Part shown: in pieces, positions 1-8,711 of the stretch
How the letters are laid out: each line of letters starts with the position of its first letter
Numbering within the stretch: position 1 is the first letter of the stretch
From: Streptomyces sp. TN58
GTDB taxonomy: Bacteria; Actinomycetota; Actinomycetes; Streptomycetales; Streptomycetaceae
Direction: 5' to 3'
NCBI RefSeq assembly: GCF_001941845.1
Contig: NZ_CP018870.1
Location: forward strand, 2,201,001-2,265,000
DNA: 64,000 bases
Notes under the pieces: model-generated
The model's database searches: none
Told to the model about the DNA's origin: nothing
What the model saw: the letters and a program-made list of their open reading frames with translations, nothing else
Made by a program: the position numbers and the translations under genes

Positions 1-513
1 ACCGAGCAGCGCAAGCAGGAGGCCGCGGAGCAGCTCCGCAGGGAGGCCGAGGAGATCCGTAAGAAGCCGGTCGAGGGCGAGCAGCTGTGGGACGTGAAGA
101 ACCTCGGCCGCAACCACGTCGAGACCCCGGTGAAGTACGAGATGAACCCGCCGGTCGGCGGTGACCACCACCCCCGCTGGATGAACTGCAACGGCGACGT
201 CTACAAGACCCCGCTGCCCGAGGTGAACGCCGTCCACTCGCTGGAGCACGGCGCCGTGTGGGTGACGTACAACGAGAAGGCCGCCCCGGCCGAGGTCGAC
301 AAGCTCGCCGCGACCGTCGCCAAGACCCCGTACACGCTGATGAGCCCGGTCAAGGAGCAGACCGGCTCGATCATGCTGAGCGCGTGGGGCAAGCAGCTCA
401 CGGTGGACAGCGCGGACGACCCCCGGGTCAAGCAGTTCTTCACCAAGTACGTGCAGGGTGAGCAGACCCCCGAGCCGGGCGCGGCCTGCACGAACGGGCT
501 GGCGGCCAAGTGA
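1..513 (+). CDS. DUF3105 domain protein, C-terminal part
   Basis: The reading frame is open from the first base, so the 5' end lies outside the window; 170 residues are visible. The first ~25 are Glu/Arg/Lys-rich and helical-looking, as expected just after a membrane anchor. The DUF3105 core follows: NHV...YEMNPPVGGDHHPRWMN, then AVHSLEHGAVWVTY, rich in His and possibly metal-binding. The function of the family is unknown. The stop overlaps the GTG of the DUF305 gene (GTGA), so the pair is translationally coupled and probably acts together on the outer face of the membrane. Confidence 0.85.
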   Translation, partial: TEQRKQEAAEQLRREAEEIRKKPVEGEQLWDVKNLGRNHVETPVKYEMNPPVGGDHHPRWMNCNGDVYKTPLPEVNAVHSLEHGAVWVTYNEKAAPAEVDKLAATVAKTPYTLMSPVKEQTGSIMLSAWGKQLTVDSADDPRVKQFFTKYVQGEQTPEPGAACTNGLAAK

Positions 514-1187
514 GCCGGACGATCCCCCGTACGTACTGGGTCGCGGGCACGGCCGTGCTGCTGGCGCTGCTGTTCGCGGCGGCTGCCACGGTCGCCGCCG
601 CGGGCGGCGGGCCGGCGGCCCCGGCCGCGGCCGCGCCCCGGACGCCGGGACTGCACTCCGCCGACGCCGGCTTCGCCCGGGACATGGCGGTCCATCACCA
701 GCAGGCGGTGGAGATGTCCTTCATCGTGCGGGACCGCACCCAGGACGAGGCCGTACGCACGCTGGCCTACGACATCGCCAACACACAGGCCAACCAGCGG
801 GGCATGCTGCTGGGCTGGCTGGACCTGTGGGGGCTGCCGAAGGTGGTGGCCGGCGAGCCGCCGATGTCGTGGATGGGGTCCTCCGGAGGCCACGGCGGAC
901 ACGCCGGACACGGCCCGGCCAAGCCCGGCGCGCTGATGCCCGGCATGGCCACCAAGGAGGAGCTGGAGCAGCTGGGCGCCGCCTCGGGGCGGGACGCGGA
1001 GGTGCTGTTCCTGCAGCTCATGACCGACCACCACCAGGGCGGCGTGGCGATGGCGCAGGGGTGCGCGCAGCAGTGCGTGACCCCCGTCGAGCGGGATCTG
1101 GCGCAGGGGATGGTCGACGCGCAGCGCTCGGAGCTCACCCTGATGGCGGACATGCTGAAGCAGCGCGGAGCCACACCGCGCGGGTGA
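510..1187 (+). CDS. DUF305 (ferritin-like fold) secreted/membrane protein
   Basis: 225 residues. Residues about 9-31 form a hydrophobic N-terminal signal or anchor, followed by an Ala/Pro/Gly linker. The two family motifs are visible: MAVHHQQAVEMS (His62-His63) and MTDHHQGGVAMA (His174-His175). DUF305 proteins are four-helix proteins often encoded near copper genes; the His pairs suggest metal binding, but the substrate is unknown. The GTG start overlaps the DUF3105 stop by one GTGA unit, which fixes the start. A long hairpin follows the gene. Confidence 0.9.
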   Translation: MSRTIPRTYWVAGTAVLLALLFAAAATVAAAGGGPAAPAAAAPRTPGLHSADAGFARDMAVHHQQAVEMSFIVRDRTQDEAVRTLAYDIANTQANQRGMLLGWLDLWGLPKVVAGEPPMSWMGSSGGHGGHAGHGPAKPGALMPGMATKEELEQLGAASGRDAEVLFLQLMTDHHQGGVAMAQGCAQQCVTPVERDLAQGMVDAQRSELTLMADMLKQRGATPRG

Positions 1188-1191
1188 GGGG

Positions 1192-1240
1192 ACACGCTCG
1201 TACGGTGGGGGGAGGCGCCCTCTCACCCGTACGGGCGTGT
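1192..1240 (+). terminator. hairpin after the DUF305 gene
   Basis: Near-perfect inverted repeat with arms of about 16 bp (left arm begins ACACGC and contains CGTACGG; right arm contains CCGTACG and ends GCGTGT) around a GC-rich loop, starting four bases after the DUF305 stop. There is no T run, as is usual in Streptomyces. Confidence 0.5.
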
Positions 1241-1366
1241 TCCGGCGCCGTCCGGGGGTCGTCGCGTGGGCCGAAGAGCCGCGGCGCGGCGGCGCACCGC
1301 GATGGGGACGCCCGGCCGGGCGCGTCCGCACCCGGCCGTGAACGGCGTGCTCAGGAGGTATCAGTC

Positions 1367-1786
1367 ATGACCACCGCCGCAGACATCATGCACCCCGGGG
1401 CCCAGTGGATACCGGCGCACGAGACGCTCGACCGGGCCGCCGAGCTGATGGCCCGGCTCAATGTGGGCGCACTGCCCATCAGCGACACCGATGAGCGTTT
1501 GTGCGGGATCGTCACCGACCGCGACATCGTCGTGAACTGCGTGGCCAAGGGCCTGGACCCGGCGAAGACGACGTGCGGGGACATGGCCCAGGGCACTCCG
1601 CGCTGGATCGACGCCGGCGCGGACGTGAGCGACGTGCTCGACGAGATGGAGAGCCACCGCATCAAGCGGCTGCCCGTGATCAAGGACAAGAGGCTGGTCG
1701 GCATGATCAGCGAGGCCGATCTGGCCCAGCACCTTTCCGAGGACCAGCTGGCGGGCTTCGTCGAGAAGGTCTACGCCCGGAGCTGA
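1367..1786 (+). CDS. tandem CBS-domain protein
   Basis: 139 residues made almost entirely of two CBS domains, about residues 8-60 and 72-125. Typical CBS signatures are GALPISD...LCGIVTDRDIV in the first and HRIKRLPVIKDKRLVGMIS in the second. Stand-alone CBS pairs bind adenine nucleotides and act as energy or redox sensors; the partner is not encoded nearby. The start is fixed by AGGAGGT at 1353-1359, seven bases before the ATG. It stands alone between the DUF305 hairpin and a convergent hydrolase. Confidence 0.9.
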   Translation: MTTAADIMHPGAQWIPAHETLDRAAELMARLNVGALPISDTDERLCGIVTDRDIVVNCVAKGLDPAKTTCGDMAQGTPRWIDAGADVSDVLDEMESHRIKRLPVIKDKRLVGMISEADLAQHLSEDQLAGFVEKVYARS

Positions 1787-1887
1787 CCCGACCCGGGACA
1801 GGCCTGCCGGTGTTCACCCCCGGTGTTCAGCCCCGGTGATCACCCGTCCGGCGGCCCCGCCGGTGTTTCACCCGCGCGGTCAGCCGG

Positions 1888-2904
1888 TCACTCCCGCCGC
1901 TGCCGCTCGCTCGTCTCCACGACCGCCCGGGCCACCTGGTCCGGGCGGTCGTGCATGACCAGGTGGCCGGCCGGTTCGGCGACCTCGAAGCGGGCGCCGA
2001 TCCGGTCGGCGAGGTCCGCCTGGCGGCCCAGCCAGCGCAGTGCGCCGCGGCCGGCGGACCCGTCGTGGCCGGCGAGGACGGTGGCGGGCGCCGTCAGCGG
2101 CCGGGTCCGGCGCAGCGCCGCCAGCTCGGCGGCCATGTCCAGGTAGCGGGAGTTCTCCAGCAGGGCCCCTTGCCAGACGCGGCCGGTGCGGTAGCAGCGG
2201 CGTACGAGGTCCCGCGCGGCCGGGTCGCCGCCGCCGGTGCGGGAGGCCCGTACGGTGGCGCGCCGGACCGCGGGGCCCAGCGCGGCCGGCAGCCCGGCGG
2301 CGGTCACGGCCCGGCCGAGGGCGCGGGCCGCGCCGGTGCGCAGCGCGGCGGGCAGGAGCGGGCGGGGGTCCTCCTCGACGCTGGCGTCGAGGAGGACGAG
2401 GGCGGCGGTGCGCCGCGGGTACAGGCGGGCGAAGCCCTCGGTGTGGAAGGCGGCGATCGAGTGCCCGACGACGGTGACCGGGGCGGCGGCAGGCCCTCCG
2501 TGGCCCAGGGCGTCGAGCAGGCCGGCGATGCGGTGGGCCTCCCCGGCGGTGGTGGGCGGTGCGGTGGCCGGGCCGCTGAGGCCGTGTCCGGGGCGGTCGA
2601 AGCGGACGACGGTGCGGCCCGCGGCGACGAGCTGCGCGGCGACCTCGTCCCAGTCGAACCAGGCCATGGCCAGTCCGGCGCTGAGGACGCAGACGGGTCC
2701 CCGGCCCTCGACGCGGACGTGCAGCGGTGTCCCGTCGACACGCACGAACAGGCCGGCTCCTCCGCTTCCCGGGTACGACGGGTCGCGCGGGTAGAGCGGA
2801 TCGCGCGAGCCGCGTGAGACGCGCGGGTCGCGCCGCACACGCGGGTCGTGCCGCTCGTGCGGCTCACGCGGCTGGTGCGACCTGTGCGGCTCGTGCGCGG
2901 TCAT
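1888..2904 (-). CDS. alpha/beta hydrolase
   Basis: 338 residues. The first ~50 are an odd low-complexity stretch rich in His, Arg, Asp and Pro (repeated DPR/DPLYP units). From residue ~52 an alpha/beta-hydrolase fold follows: RFDRPGHGLSG, nucleophile elbow GHSIA with Ser149, and catalytic His314 in PAGHLVMHD. The elbow ends in Ala rather than the common Gly. The substrate cannot be told. The ATG overlaps the stop of the upstream DUF998 gene (ATGA), which supports this start, although a later start just before the fold is possible. Convergent with the CBS gene. Confidence 0.85.
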   Translation of the reverse strand: MTAHEPHRSHQPREPHERHDPRVRRDPRVSRGSRDPLYPRDPSYPGSGGAGLFVRVDGTPLHVRVEGRGPVCVLSAGLAMAWFDWDEVAAQLVAAGRTVVRFDRPGHGLSGPATAPPTTAGEAHRIAGLLDALGHGGPAAAPVTVVGHSIAAFHTEGFARLYPRRTAALVLLDASVEEDPRPLLPAALRTGAARALGRAVTAAGLPAALGPAVRRATVRASRTGGGDPAARDLVRRCYRTGRVWQGALLENSRYLDMAAELAALRRTRPLTAPATVLAGHDGSAGRGALRWLGRQADLADRIGARFEVAEPAGHLVMHDRPDQVARAVVETSERQRRE

Positions 2905-3602
2905 GTGCGGCGTTCCCTGTGGACGGAGTAGGCGAGCAGACCCAGCCAGACTGCCACGAGCAGGACCTGGAGGCGCTGACCGGCGCCCAGCGCCCAGGTG
3001 CCGCGTCCGGCGGTGAACATCGCGATGGCGGACAGGGTCCACGCGGTGGCGAGCAGTTCCAGGGCGACCAGCGCGGGCCCGTAGCGGGCGATGGGCGCGA
3101 ACCAGCCGTAGCGGCGGGCGGCGACGGTCAGCGCCACCAGCCCCACCAGCGCCCCGGTCATGGCGAGGGTGCTGCTGACGGCGTGGGCCTGGTGGGTGGC
3201 GGGGACGAGACCGGCGGTCTCGCGGGCCGCGCACTCGGGGTCCGCGGTGGGCGTGCAGCTCAGCGGGAGCCAGGCGTCGGCCGCGGTGGCCGCCCCGAAC
3301 AGGGTGAGCCCGGCCCAGCCGACGACCGCCCAGAGGCGGCGGGACTCGGCGTATTTCAGCAGCCGTATCAGGGCCAGCAGGCCTCCGGTGAAGGCGAGCA
3401 TCCCGGCGGTGAAGTCGGTGGCCCGGAAGAGGCCGCCGAGCGGCTGGTCCTGGGCGGCGAGTTCGCTGACGTACGTCTCGATGGGGTTGAGGCCGGTGGA
3501 GAGGACGACTTCGAGCACCCACGCGGTGTAGGCCGCGCCGGCGAGGCCGATCAGGAGGGCGACCGGCCAGGCGGTGCGCGCAGTGAGCCCGTGGGCGGAC
3601 AC
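2901..3602 (-). CDS. DUF998 family integral membrane protein
   Basis: 233 residues with about six hydrophobic helices. The TxLNPIETYVSELAAQ segment after helix 1 and FRATDFTAGML are typical of DUF998. Function is unknown for the family. The GTG at 3602 gives a protein of normal family length with a short N-terminus before the first helix, but no strong ribosome site precedes it, so the start is tentative. It overlaps the downstream alpha/beta hydrolase gene by an ATGA, so the two are one operon. Divergent from the copper-type small protein gene at 3678. Confidence 0.8.
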   Translation of the reverse strand: MSAHGLTARTAWPVALLIGLAGAAYTAWVLEVVLSTGLNPIETYVSELAAQDQPLGGLFRATDFTAGMLAFTGGLLALIRLLKYAESRRLWAVVGWAGLTLFGAATAADAWLPLSCTPTADPECAARETAGLVPATHQAHAVSSTLAMTGALVGLVALTVAARRYGWFAPIARYGPALVALELLATAWTLSAIAMFTAGRGTWALGAGQRLQVLLVAVWLGLLAYSVHRERRT

Positions 3603-3651
3603 GGCGTGACCGGCCCCGGGCAGGCTCGGGGTCGCCGCTCCTCCGATCGCA

Positions 3652-3666
3652 TACCCTCCCCGGGTA
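3652..3666. promoter_or_regulatory. CsoR-like palindrome
   Basis: TACCC-TCCCC-GGGTA, a perfect 5-bp inverted repeat with a 5-bp spacer, 11 bases before the ATG at 3678. It resembles actinobacterial CsoR copper-repressor sites (TACCC...GGGTA). The neighbouring multicopper oxidase remnant and DUF305 gene make a copper role plausible; no CsoR gene is in the window. Confidence 0.45.
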
Positions 3667-3677
3667 GGGTTCCGGCC

Positions 3678-4160
3678 ATGACGCGCAGCGCTCGGCGAGC
3701 GGCCACGGGGGCCCCGCTTCTGCTGCTCGCCGCGCTGCTGCTGAGCGCAGTCACCATGCTGTCTCCGGGCCGTCCGAGTGATTCCCACGCCATGGAGGAC
3801 GTGTACGCCCACCGGTGCGTTGCCTCTGCCGGGGCTCCGGGTGCCGCGGTGCGCGGTGGTGCTCACCACACTCCGGCCTCCCCGCCGCAGCGGCGGGGTC
3901 CGGCCCGGGAACCCGCTCCCGAGCCGGCGCCGGGCGGCGCACCGGCCGCGCCGTCCGGGACCGGTACGGGTGCCGGGTGCGGCCGCGCCGCCGTGTGCGC
4001 CTCGGCCGCCGCCGGCGATCTCCTCGGGCGGCCCGCCGTACTGCGCATACAGGGGGCCCCGGCGTCGCCGCAGCCCCTCCCCGTCCACCTCCGCGCGCCC
4101 GGCTCTCCGGCGTGGGGTGACGCCGTACCGCCGCGGTCGTCCTGCCGGGCGGGCGGCTGA
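3678..4160 (+). CDS. small secreted or membrane-anchored protein, unknown
   Basis: 160 residues: basic N-terminus and hydrophobic segment about residues 11-28 (signal peptide or anchor), then Pro/Ala/Gly-rich sequence, and a more ordered C-terminal part containing PAVLRIQGAPASPQPLP. No catalytic motif is seen. I recognise no family with certainty; it resembles small exported proteins encoded before multicopper oxidase genes in streptomycetes. The last ~40 bases overlap, in another reading frame, the oxidase remnant at 4121-4264, so the C-terminus may itself be altered by the deletion. A CsoR-like palindrome lies directly upstream. Confidence 0.55.
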   Translation: MTRSARRAATGAPLLLLAALLLSAVTMLSPGRPSDSHAMEDVYAHRCVASAGAPGAAVRGGAHHTPASPPQRRGPAREPAPEPAPGGAPAAPSGTGTGAGCGRAAVCASAAAGDLLGRPAVLRIQGAPASPQPLPVHLRAPGSPAWGDAVPPRSSCRAGG

Positions 4161-4264
4161 CGGCGGACTTCGACGCCGACAAACTGGGGCTGTGGATGGT
4201 GCACTGCCACAACGTCTACCACTCGGCAGCCGGGATGATGACGGTGGTCGACTACCGGCTGTAG
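4121..4264 (+). pseudogene. C-terminal remnant of a multicopper oxidase
   Basis: After an in-frame stop at 4118-4120 this frame reads about 47 codons to a TAG: VVLPGGRLTADFDADK, then WMVHCHNVYHSAAGMM, then VVDYRL. HCHxxYHxxxGM is the type 1/type 3 copper-ligand motif at the C-terminal end of multicopper oxidases, and spacing to the stop is as in full-length enzymes. The other three quarters of the enzyme (remaining HXH motifs) are absent from the window and no start codon leads into the frame. I read it as the 3' stump of a deleted gene. Confidence 0.75.
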
Positions 4265-4376
4265 GACCGGGTGGAGGGCCGGTTGGGGCAGTGACGGAAT
4301 TCGTAAGGGCGTTCGCCACCGGCATGGCACTCTTGCTCTGATCACGACAGCCGCGACAAAGGACGCTTCCGCCGGT

Positions 4377-5615
4377 ATGACCACCCCGCCGAACCCGCCC
4401 AGCACCCCCTCCGGCCCGCCGACGGAACCGGCGGGCACGCCCGTTCCCGAAACGGCCCCGATACCGGCGCCCGCGCAGCCGCTCTCGCTCGACAAGACCC
4501 CGGCCGCCGAAGCCGCCGAAGCCCCCGCCGAACCGGCCGAACCCGCCGCCGAACCGGCGGCCGAGGACGCCGCGGACCCCGTCCCCGGGCCGGAGGCGGC
4601 CCGGCCCGCCGGGGCCGTCGCCGCCGAACCGGCTCCGGCTCCGGTTTCCGATCCGGCTCCCTCGTCGTTCGCCCCGCCCACCCCGGTTCCGGCCGCCCCG
4701 GCCGCGTCGGCCGCCCCGCTCGGCGCGCCCGGCGCCGCGTTCGCTCCCGGCCCCGGCGGCCCCGGCATCCCCGGCGACCCGTGGGGACAGCACACCGCCG
4801 GCTTCGGCGCCGGCCCGTACCCCGGCGACCCGCAGGCCGCCGCCCCGGCCACCAACGGCCTGGCCGTCGCCGCCGTGATCGTCGGCGGTTTCGCCGTCGT
4901 CTTCGGCGTCACACCCCTGCTCTTCTGGCTCGGCGGCATCCTCGCCCTGATCGGCCTGGGCCTCGGCATCGGCGCCGTCGTCCGCGCCAACAAGGGCGCC
5001 CCCGGCAAGACGACGGCCATCGTCGGCACCGTCCTCGCCGGGGCGGGCGTCCTCGCCTCGGTCGGCGGCTTCTTCCTGACCGTCGCCTTCGTCGAGCGGG
5101 CCACCGACCGCGTCGAGGCGGGCATCGAGGAGGAGCTGGACCTGGACGGCCTGTACCCCAGCGGTGAGCCCTGGCCGACGGCGTCCCCGTCGCCCTCCCA
5201 GGTGCCCGGCCTGACCAGCGCGCTGCTGTTCGGCGAGACCTTCACCTACCCGAACGGCATCAAGGTGAGCCTGTCGACGCCGACGAAGTACGAGCCGAAG
5301 GGCATCATCGCCCGCGAGCAGGTCAAGAACGCCATCCAGATCACCGTCACCATCACCAACGGCTCGAACGCCCCGCACGAGGTGATCTACGCCGTGCCCA
5401 ACGTCCGCGACGACAAGGGCATGACGGCCGAGATGGTCTTCGACAGCGGCGGCGGCGCCAGCGTCCCGAAGATGGTGAAGGGAACGATCCTGCCGGGCGA
5501 GACAGCCAGCGGCGTCGTGGCGTTCGAGATCCCCGAAGGCACCAAGAGCATCACCGCGGACATCGCCGCCGGCACCCTGCTCGACGACGTGAAGTACGTC
5601 GGCCCCATCGGCTGA
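4377..5615 (+). CDS. DUF4190/DUF4352 membrane-anchored surface protein
   Basis: 412 residues in three parts. Residues 1-160 are disordered and Pro/Ala/Glu-rich (cytoplasmic). Two hydrophobic helices (about 161-192 and 210-240) separated by a short basic loop match DUF4190. The remaining ~150 residues form an extracellular beta-rich domain of the DUF4352 (telokin-like) type, with FTYPNGIKVSLSTPTKY and ITVTITNGSNAPHEV. Role unknown, probably an envelope adhesin or sensor. Monocistronic; AAAGGA lies 13 bases before the ATG. Confidence 0.8.
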   Translation: MTTPPNPPSTPSGPPTEPAGTPVPETAPIPAPAQPLSLDKTPAAEAAEAPAEPAEPAAEPAAEDAADPVPGPEAARPAGAVAAEPAPAPVSDPAPSSFAPPTPVPAAPAASAAPLGAPGAAFAPGPGGPGIPGDPWGQHTAGFGAGPYPGDPQAAAPATNGLAVAAVIVGGFAVVFGVTPLLFWLGGILALIGLGLGIGAVVRANKGAPGKTTAIVGTVLAGAGVLASVGGFFLTVAFVERATDRVEAGIEEELDLDGLYPSGEPWPTASPSPSQVPGLTSALLFGETFTYPNGIKVSLSTPTKYEPKGIIAREQVKNAIQITVTITNGSNAPHEVIYAVPNVRDDKGMTAEMVFDSGGGASVPKMVKGTILPGETASGVVAFEIPEGTKSITADIAAGTLLDDVKYVGPIG

Positions 5616-5710
5616 CGGGGCCGCACGGCGGACCCGCGCGGCACGCCGAAACCCCGGGAAACGCACGGGTCCCAGGACATCGCGTCAGAAAGACGATTAG
5701 ACTGGGCTCC

Positions 5711-7465
5711 GTGCCTCAACTACGCCTCGCTCTGAATCAGATCGACTCGCACGTCGGCGACATCGCCGCCAACGCCGACTCGGTCGTCCACTGGACCCGG
5801 CACTCCGCCGAGCAGGGCGCCCACCTGGTGGCGTTCCCGGAGATGGTGCTGACCGGGTATCCCGTCGAGGACCTCGCCCTGCGCGGCTCCTTCGTCGAGG
5901 CGTCCCGCAGCGCGCTGCGCGGACTCGCGGAGCGCCTGGCCGCCGAGGGGCTGGGCGAGCTGCCGGTCGTCGTCGGCTACCTCGACCGGACCGAGAAGGC
6001 CACGCCCCGCCTCGGCCGCCCGGCCGGCTCACCGGAGAACGCGGCGGCCGTCCTGTACGGCGGCCGGGTGGTGCTCCGCTTCGCCAAGCACCACCTGCCC
6101 AACTACGGCGTGTTCGACGAGTTCCGGTACTTCGTGCCGGGCGACACGCAGCCGGTGATCCGCGTGCGCGGCGTCGACGTGGCGCTGGCCATCTGCGAGG
6201 ACCTGTGGCAGGAGGGCGGCCGCGTCCCGGCCACCCGCTCCGCCGGGGCCGGGCTGCTGGTCTCGATCAACGCCTCCCCGTACGAGCGCAACAAGGACGA
6301 CGTACGCCTCGAACTCGTGCGCAAGCGCGCCCAGGAGGCCGGCTGCACCCTCGCCTACCTGGCGATGATCGGCGGCCAGGACGAGCTGGTCTTCGACGGC
6401 GACTCGATCGTCGTCGGCGCCGACGGCGAGGTCGTCGCGCGCGCCCCGCAGTTCTCCGAGGGCTGCGTCCTGGTCGACCTCGACCTGCCGGCCGCGCGCG
6501 CCGACGCCCCCGAGGGCGTGGTGGACGACGGGCTGCGCATCGACCGCGTCGTCCTGTCCGAGGAGCCGGTCGAGGCGTACGAGCCGGTCGTGCCCGGCGG
6601 CTACGCCGACCGGCTCGACGACGACGAGGAGGTCTACGACGCGCTGGTGGTGGGCCTGCGCGCATACGTACGGAAGAACGGATTCCGGTCCGTCCTCGTC
6701 GGGCTCTCCGGAGGCATCGACTCGGCTCTCGTCGCCGCCATCGCCTGCGACGCGATCGGCGCACAGAACGTGTACGGCGTCTCGATGCCGTCGAAGTACT
6801 CCTCGGAGCACTCCAAGGGCGACGCGGCCGACCTGGCCGAGCGCACCGGCCTGAACTTCCGCACCGTGCCGATCGAGCCGATGTTCGACGCCTACATGGG
6901 CTCGCTGGGCCTCACCGGTCTGGCCGAGGAGAACCTCCAGTCCCGGCTGCGCGGCACCCTGCTGATGGCGGTCTCCAACCAGGAGGGCCACCTCGTGCTG
7001 GCCCCCGGCAACAAGTCGGAGCTGGCCGTCGGCTACTCCACCCTGTACGGCGACTCGGTGGGCGCGTACGGCCCGATCAAGGACGTCTACAAGAGCGACG
7101 TCTTCCGGCTGGCCCGCTACCGCAACCGGGCGGCCGCCGAGCGCGGCGAGACCCCGCCGATCCCGGAGAACTCGATCGTGAAGCCGCCGAGCGCCGAGCT
7201 GCGCCCGGGGCAGGTGGACACCGACTCGCTTCCGGACTATCCGGTGCTCGACGCGATCCTCGCGCTGTACGTGGACCGGGACCAGGGGCTGGACGAGATC
7301 GTGGCCGCCGGCTTCGACGCCGAGCTGGTCGCGAAGACGCTGCGGATGGTCGACACCGCCGAGTACAAGCGCCGCCAGTACCCGCCGGGCACGAAGATCT
7401 CCGCGAAGGGCTTCGGCAAGGACCGCCGGCTGCCCATCACGAACGGTTGGCGCGAGCAGGCGTAG
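5711..7465 (+). CDS. nadE: glutamine-dependent NAD+ synthase
   Basis: 584 residues, the normal size of the two-domain enzyme. The N-terminal carbon-nitrogen hydrolase domain (1-~280) frees ammonia from glutamine; its triad is Glu44 (FPEMVLTGYP), Lys126 (FAKHHLPNYG) and Cys162 (ICEDLW). The C-terminal synthetase domain adenylates deamido-NAD and amidates it; its ATP pyrophosphatase loop SGGIDS starts at Ser333. It catalyses the last step of NAD biosynthesis in the cytoplasm. The GTG start agrees with the usual N-terminus. A strong hairpin follows between it and the convergent phosphodiesterase gene. Confidence 0.97.
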   Translation: MPQLRLALNQIDSHVGDIAANADSVVHWTRHSAEQGAHLVAFPEMVLTGYPVEDLALRGSFVEASRSALRGLAERLAAEGLGELPVVVGYLDRTEKATPRLGRPAGSPENAAAVLYGGRVVLRFAKHHLPNYGVFDEFRYFVPGDTQPVIRVRGVDVALAICEDLWQEGGRVPATRSAGAGLLVSINASPYERNKDDVRLELVRKRAQEAGCTLAYLAMIGGQDELVFDGDSIVVGADGEVVARAPQFSEGCVLVDLDLPAARADAPEGVVDDGLRIDRVVLSEEPVEAYEPVVPGGYADRLDDDEEVYDALVVGLRAYVRKNGFRSVLVGLSGGIDSALVAAIACDAIGAQNVYGVSMPSKYSSEHSKGDAADLAERTGLNFRTVPIEPMFDAYMGSLGLTGLAEENLQSRLRGTLLMAVSNQEGHLVLAPGNKSELAVGYSTLYGDSVGAYGPIKDVYKSDVFRLARYRNRAAAERGETPPIPENSIVKPPSAELRPGQVDTDSLPDYPVLDAILALYVDRDQGLDEIVAAGFDAELVAKTLRMVDTAEYKRRQYPPGTKISAKGFGKDRRLPITNGWREQA

Positions 7466-7513
7466 CAGGGCCGGGGGACGCGCGGGGCCCCACCGTGGGG
7501 GCGGGAAGCGCGC

Positions 7514-7543
7514 AGGGCCCCACCGCGTCGGCGGTGGGGCCCT
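7514..7543. terminator. bidirectional terminator between nadE and the EEP gene
   Basis: Perfect 13-bp stem AGGGCCCCACCGC / GCGGTGGGGCCCT with a four-base loop, in the gap between two converging genes. It can serve both strands. Confidence 0.85.
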
Positions 7544-7565
7544 TGGCGCGCCCGTGTCCGCGCCG

Positions 7566-8594
7566 CTACTTGACGACCGTCAGGCGCGCGGCGACCGGGA
7601 GGTGGTCGCTGCCCGTGCGGGGCAGGGTCCAGGAGGCCTCGGGCCGGATCCCGCGGACCATGATCTGGTCGATGCGGGCCATCGGGAACTGCGCCGGCCA
7701 GCTGAAGCCGAAGCCGTCGCCCGCCGCACCCTGGGTGGAGCGCATCTGCGAGGTGACCTCGGACAGCGAGCGGTCGTTCATGGTGCCGTTCAGGTCGCCG
7801 AGGAGGACGACCTTCTTCACGGGCTCGGCGGCGAGGGCGGCGCCCAGCGCGTCGGCGCTGTCGTCGCGCTGGTTGGCGGTGAAACCGGCCTTCAGCTTGA
7901 CCCGGACCGAGGGCAGGTGGGCGACGAAGGCCGCGACGTCGCCCTGCGGGGTGGCGACGGTGGCCCGCATGGCCCGGGTCCAGCCCATCCTGATGTCGAC
8001 GGGTGCGCTGCCGCTCAGCGGGTACTTGCTCCACAGCCCGACGGTGCCCTCGACCGAGTGGTACTTGTAGGTGCCCGCCAGGGCCTTCTCGTAGACGGGC
8101 ACGACACTGCCCTTGAGCTCGGTGAGGGCCAGGATGTCGGCCCCGGAGCGGGCGACCGAGGCGGCGGTGCCTCGCGGGTCGGGGTTGTCGGCGTCGACGT
8201 TGTGGGTGGCGACGACGAGGTTGCCGCCGGTGCCGGACTTGTCGAAGACCAGGCCGCCGAAGAGGTTCAGCCAAACCACCGCGGGCAGCACCACCGCGAT
8301 CAGCGCGGTGGCAGACCGGCGCAGGACGGCTGCGCCCAGCAGCACCGGGACGGCCAGGCCCAGCCAGGGCAGGAACGTCTCGGTGAGGCTGCCGAGGTTG
8401 CCGATGTCGTTGGGCAGCTCGGCGTGGAAGATCATGACCAGCGACAGCAGTACCGCGACCCCCGCCAGGACCAGCCCCCGCCGCCAGATCCCGGGGTCGC
8501 TGCGCAGTTCGGCCAGTCGGCGCCGGAGGCGGGATTCGGAGGGCTCGGGCTCCGAGCCGCCGTTCCCCGGTTCCGTCCTGTACGCCTGTGCCAT
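7566..8594 (-). CDS. membrane-anchored endonuclease/exonuclease/phosphatase-family protein
   Basis: 342 residues. Three hydrophobic helices (about 41-60, 74-91 and 97-117) are followed by an EEP-fold domain outside the membrane. EEP motifs are present in order: ATHNVDADN (Asn), ILALTEL (metal-binding Glu), VVLLGDLNGTMND (Asp-x-Asn) and GSDHLPV (terminal Asp-His). Such proteins hydrolyse phosphodiesters, for example phospholipid head groups or extracellular nucleic acid; the substrate is not evident. Monocistronic, convergent with nadE, divergent from panB. Confidence 0.88.
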   Translation of the reverse strand: MAQAYRTEPGNGGSEPEPSESRLRRRLAELRSDPGIWRRGLVLAGVAVLLSLVMIFHAELPNDIGNLGSLTETFLPWLGLAVPVLLGAAVLRRSATALIAVVLPAVVWLNLFGGLVFDKSGTGGNLVVATHNVDADNPDPRGTAASVARSGADILALTELKGSVVPVYEKALAGTYKYHSVEGTVGLWSKYPLSGSAPVDIRMGWTRAMRATVATPQGDVAAFVAHLPSVRVKLKAGFTANQRDDSADALGAALAAEPVKKVVLLGDLNGTMNDRSLSEVTSQMRSTQGAAGDGFGFSWPAQFPMARIDQIMVRGIRPEASWTLPRTGSDHLPVAARLTVVK

Positions 8595-8660
8595 GCCGCT
8601 GCCCTCACTGCCGTGCTCGCGCTCCGTTCCCGCCCCTTGACCCTAGGCGATGAAGCGGAG

Positions 8661-8711
8661 CCTTCCGTGCCGTACGTCACGACCGTCCGTCACGGTCGTA
8701 CGTCCGGAAGG
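8661..8711. repeat. imperfect inverted repeat in the EEP-panB intergenic gap
   Basis: Outer arms CCTTCC/GGAAGG and inner arms ACGACCGT/ACGGTCGT around CCGTC, with mismatches between. It sits in the 299-base divergent gap 8595-8893, which otherwise shows no gene. It could be an operator or a leader hairpin; nothing further is clear in this gap. Confidence 0.4.
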
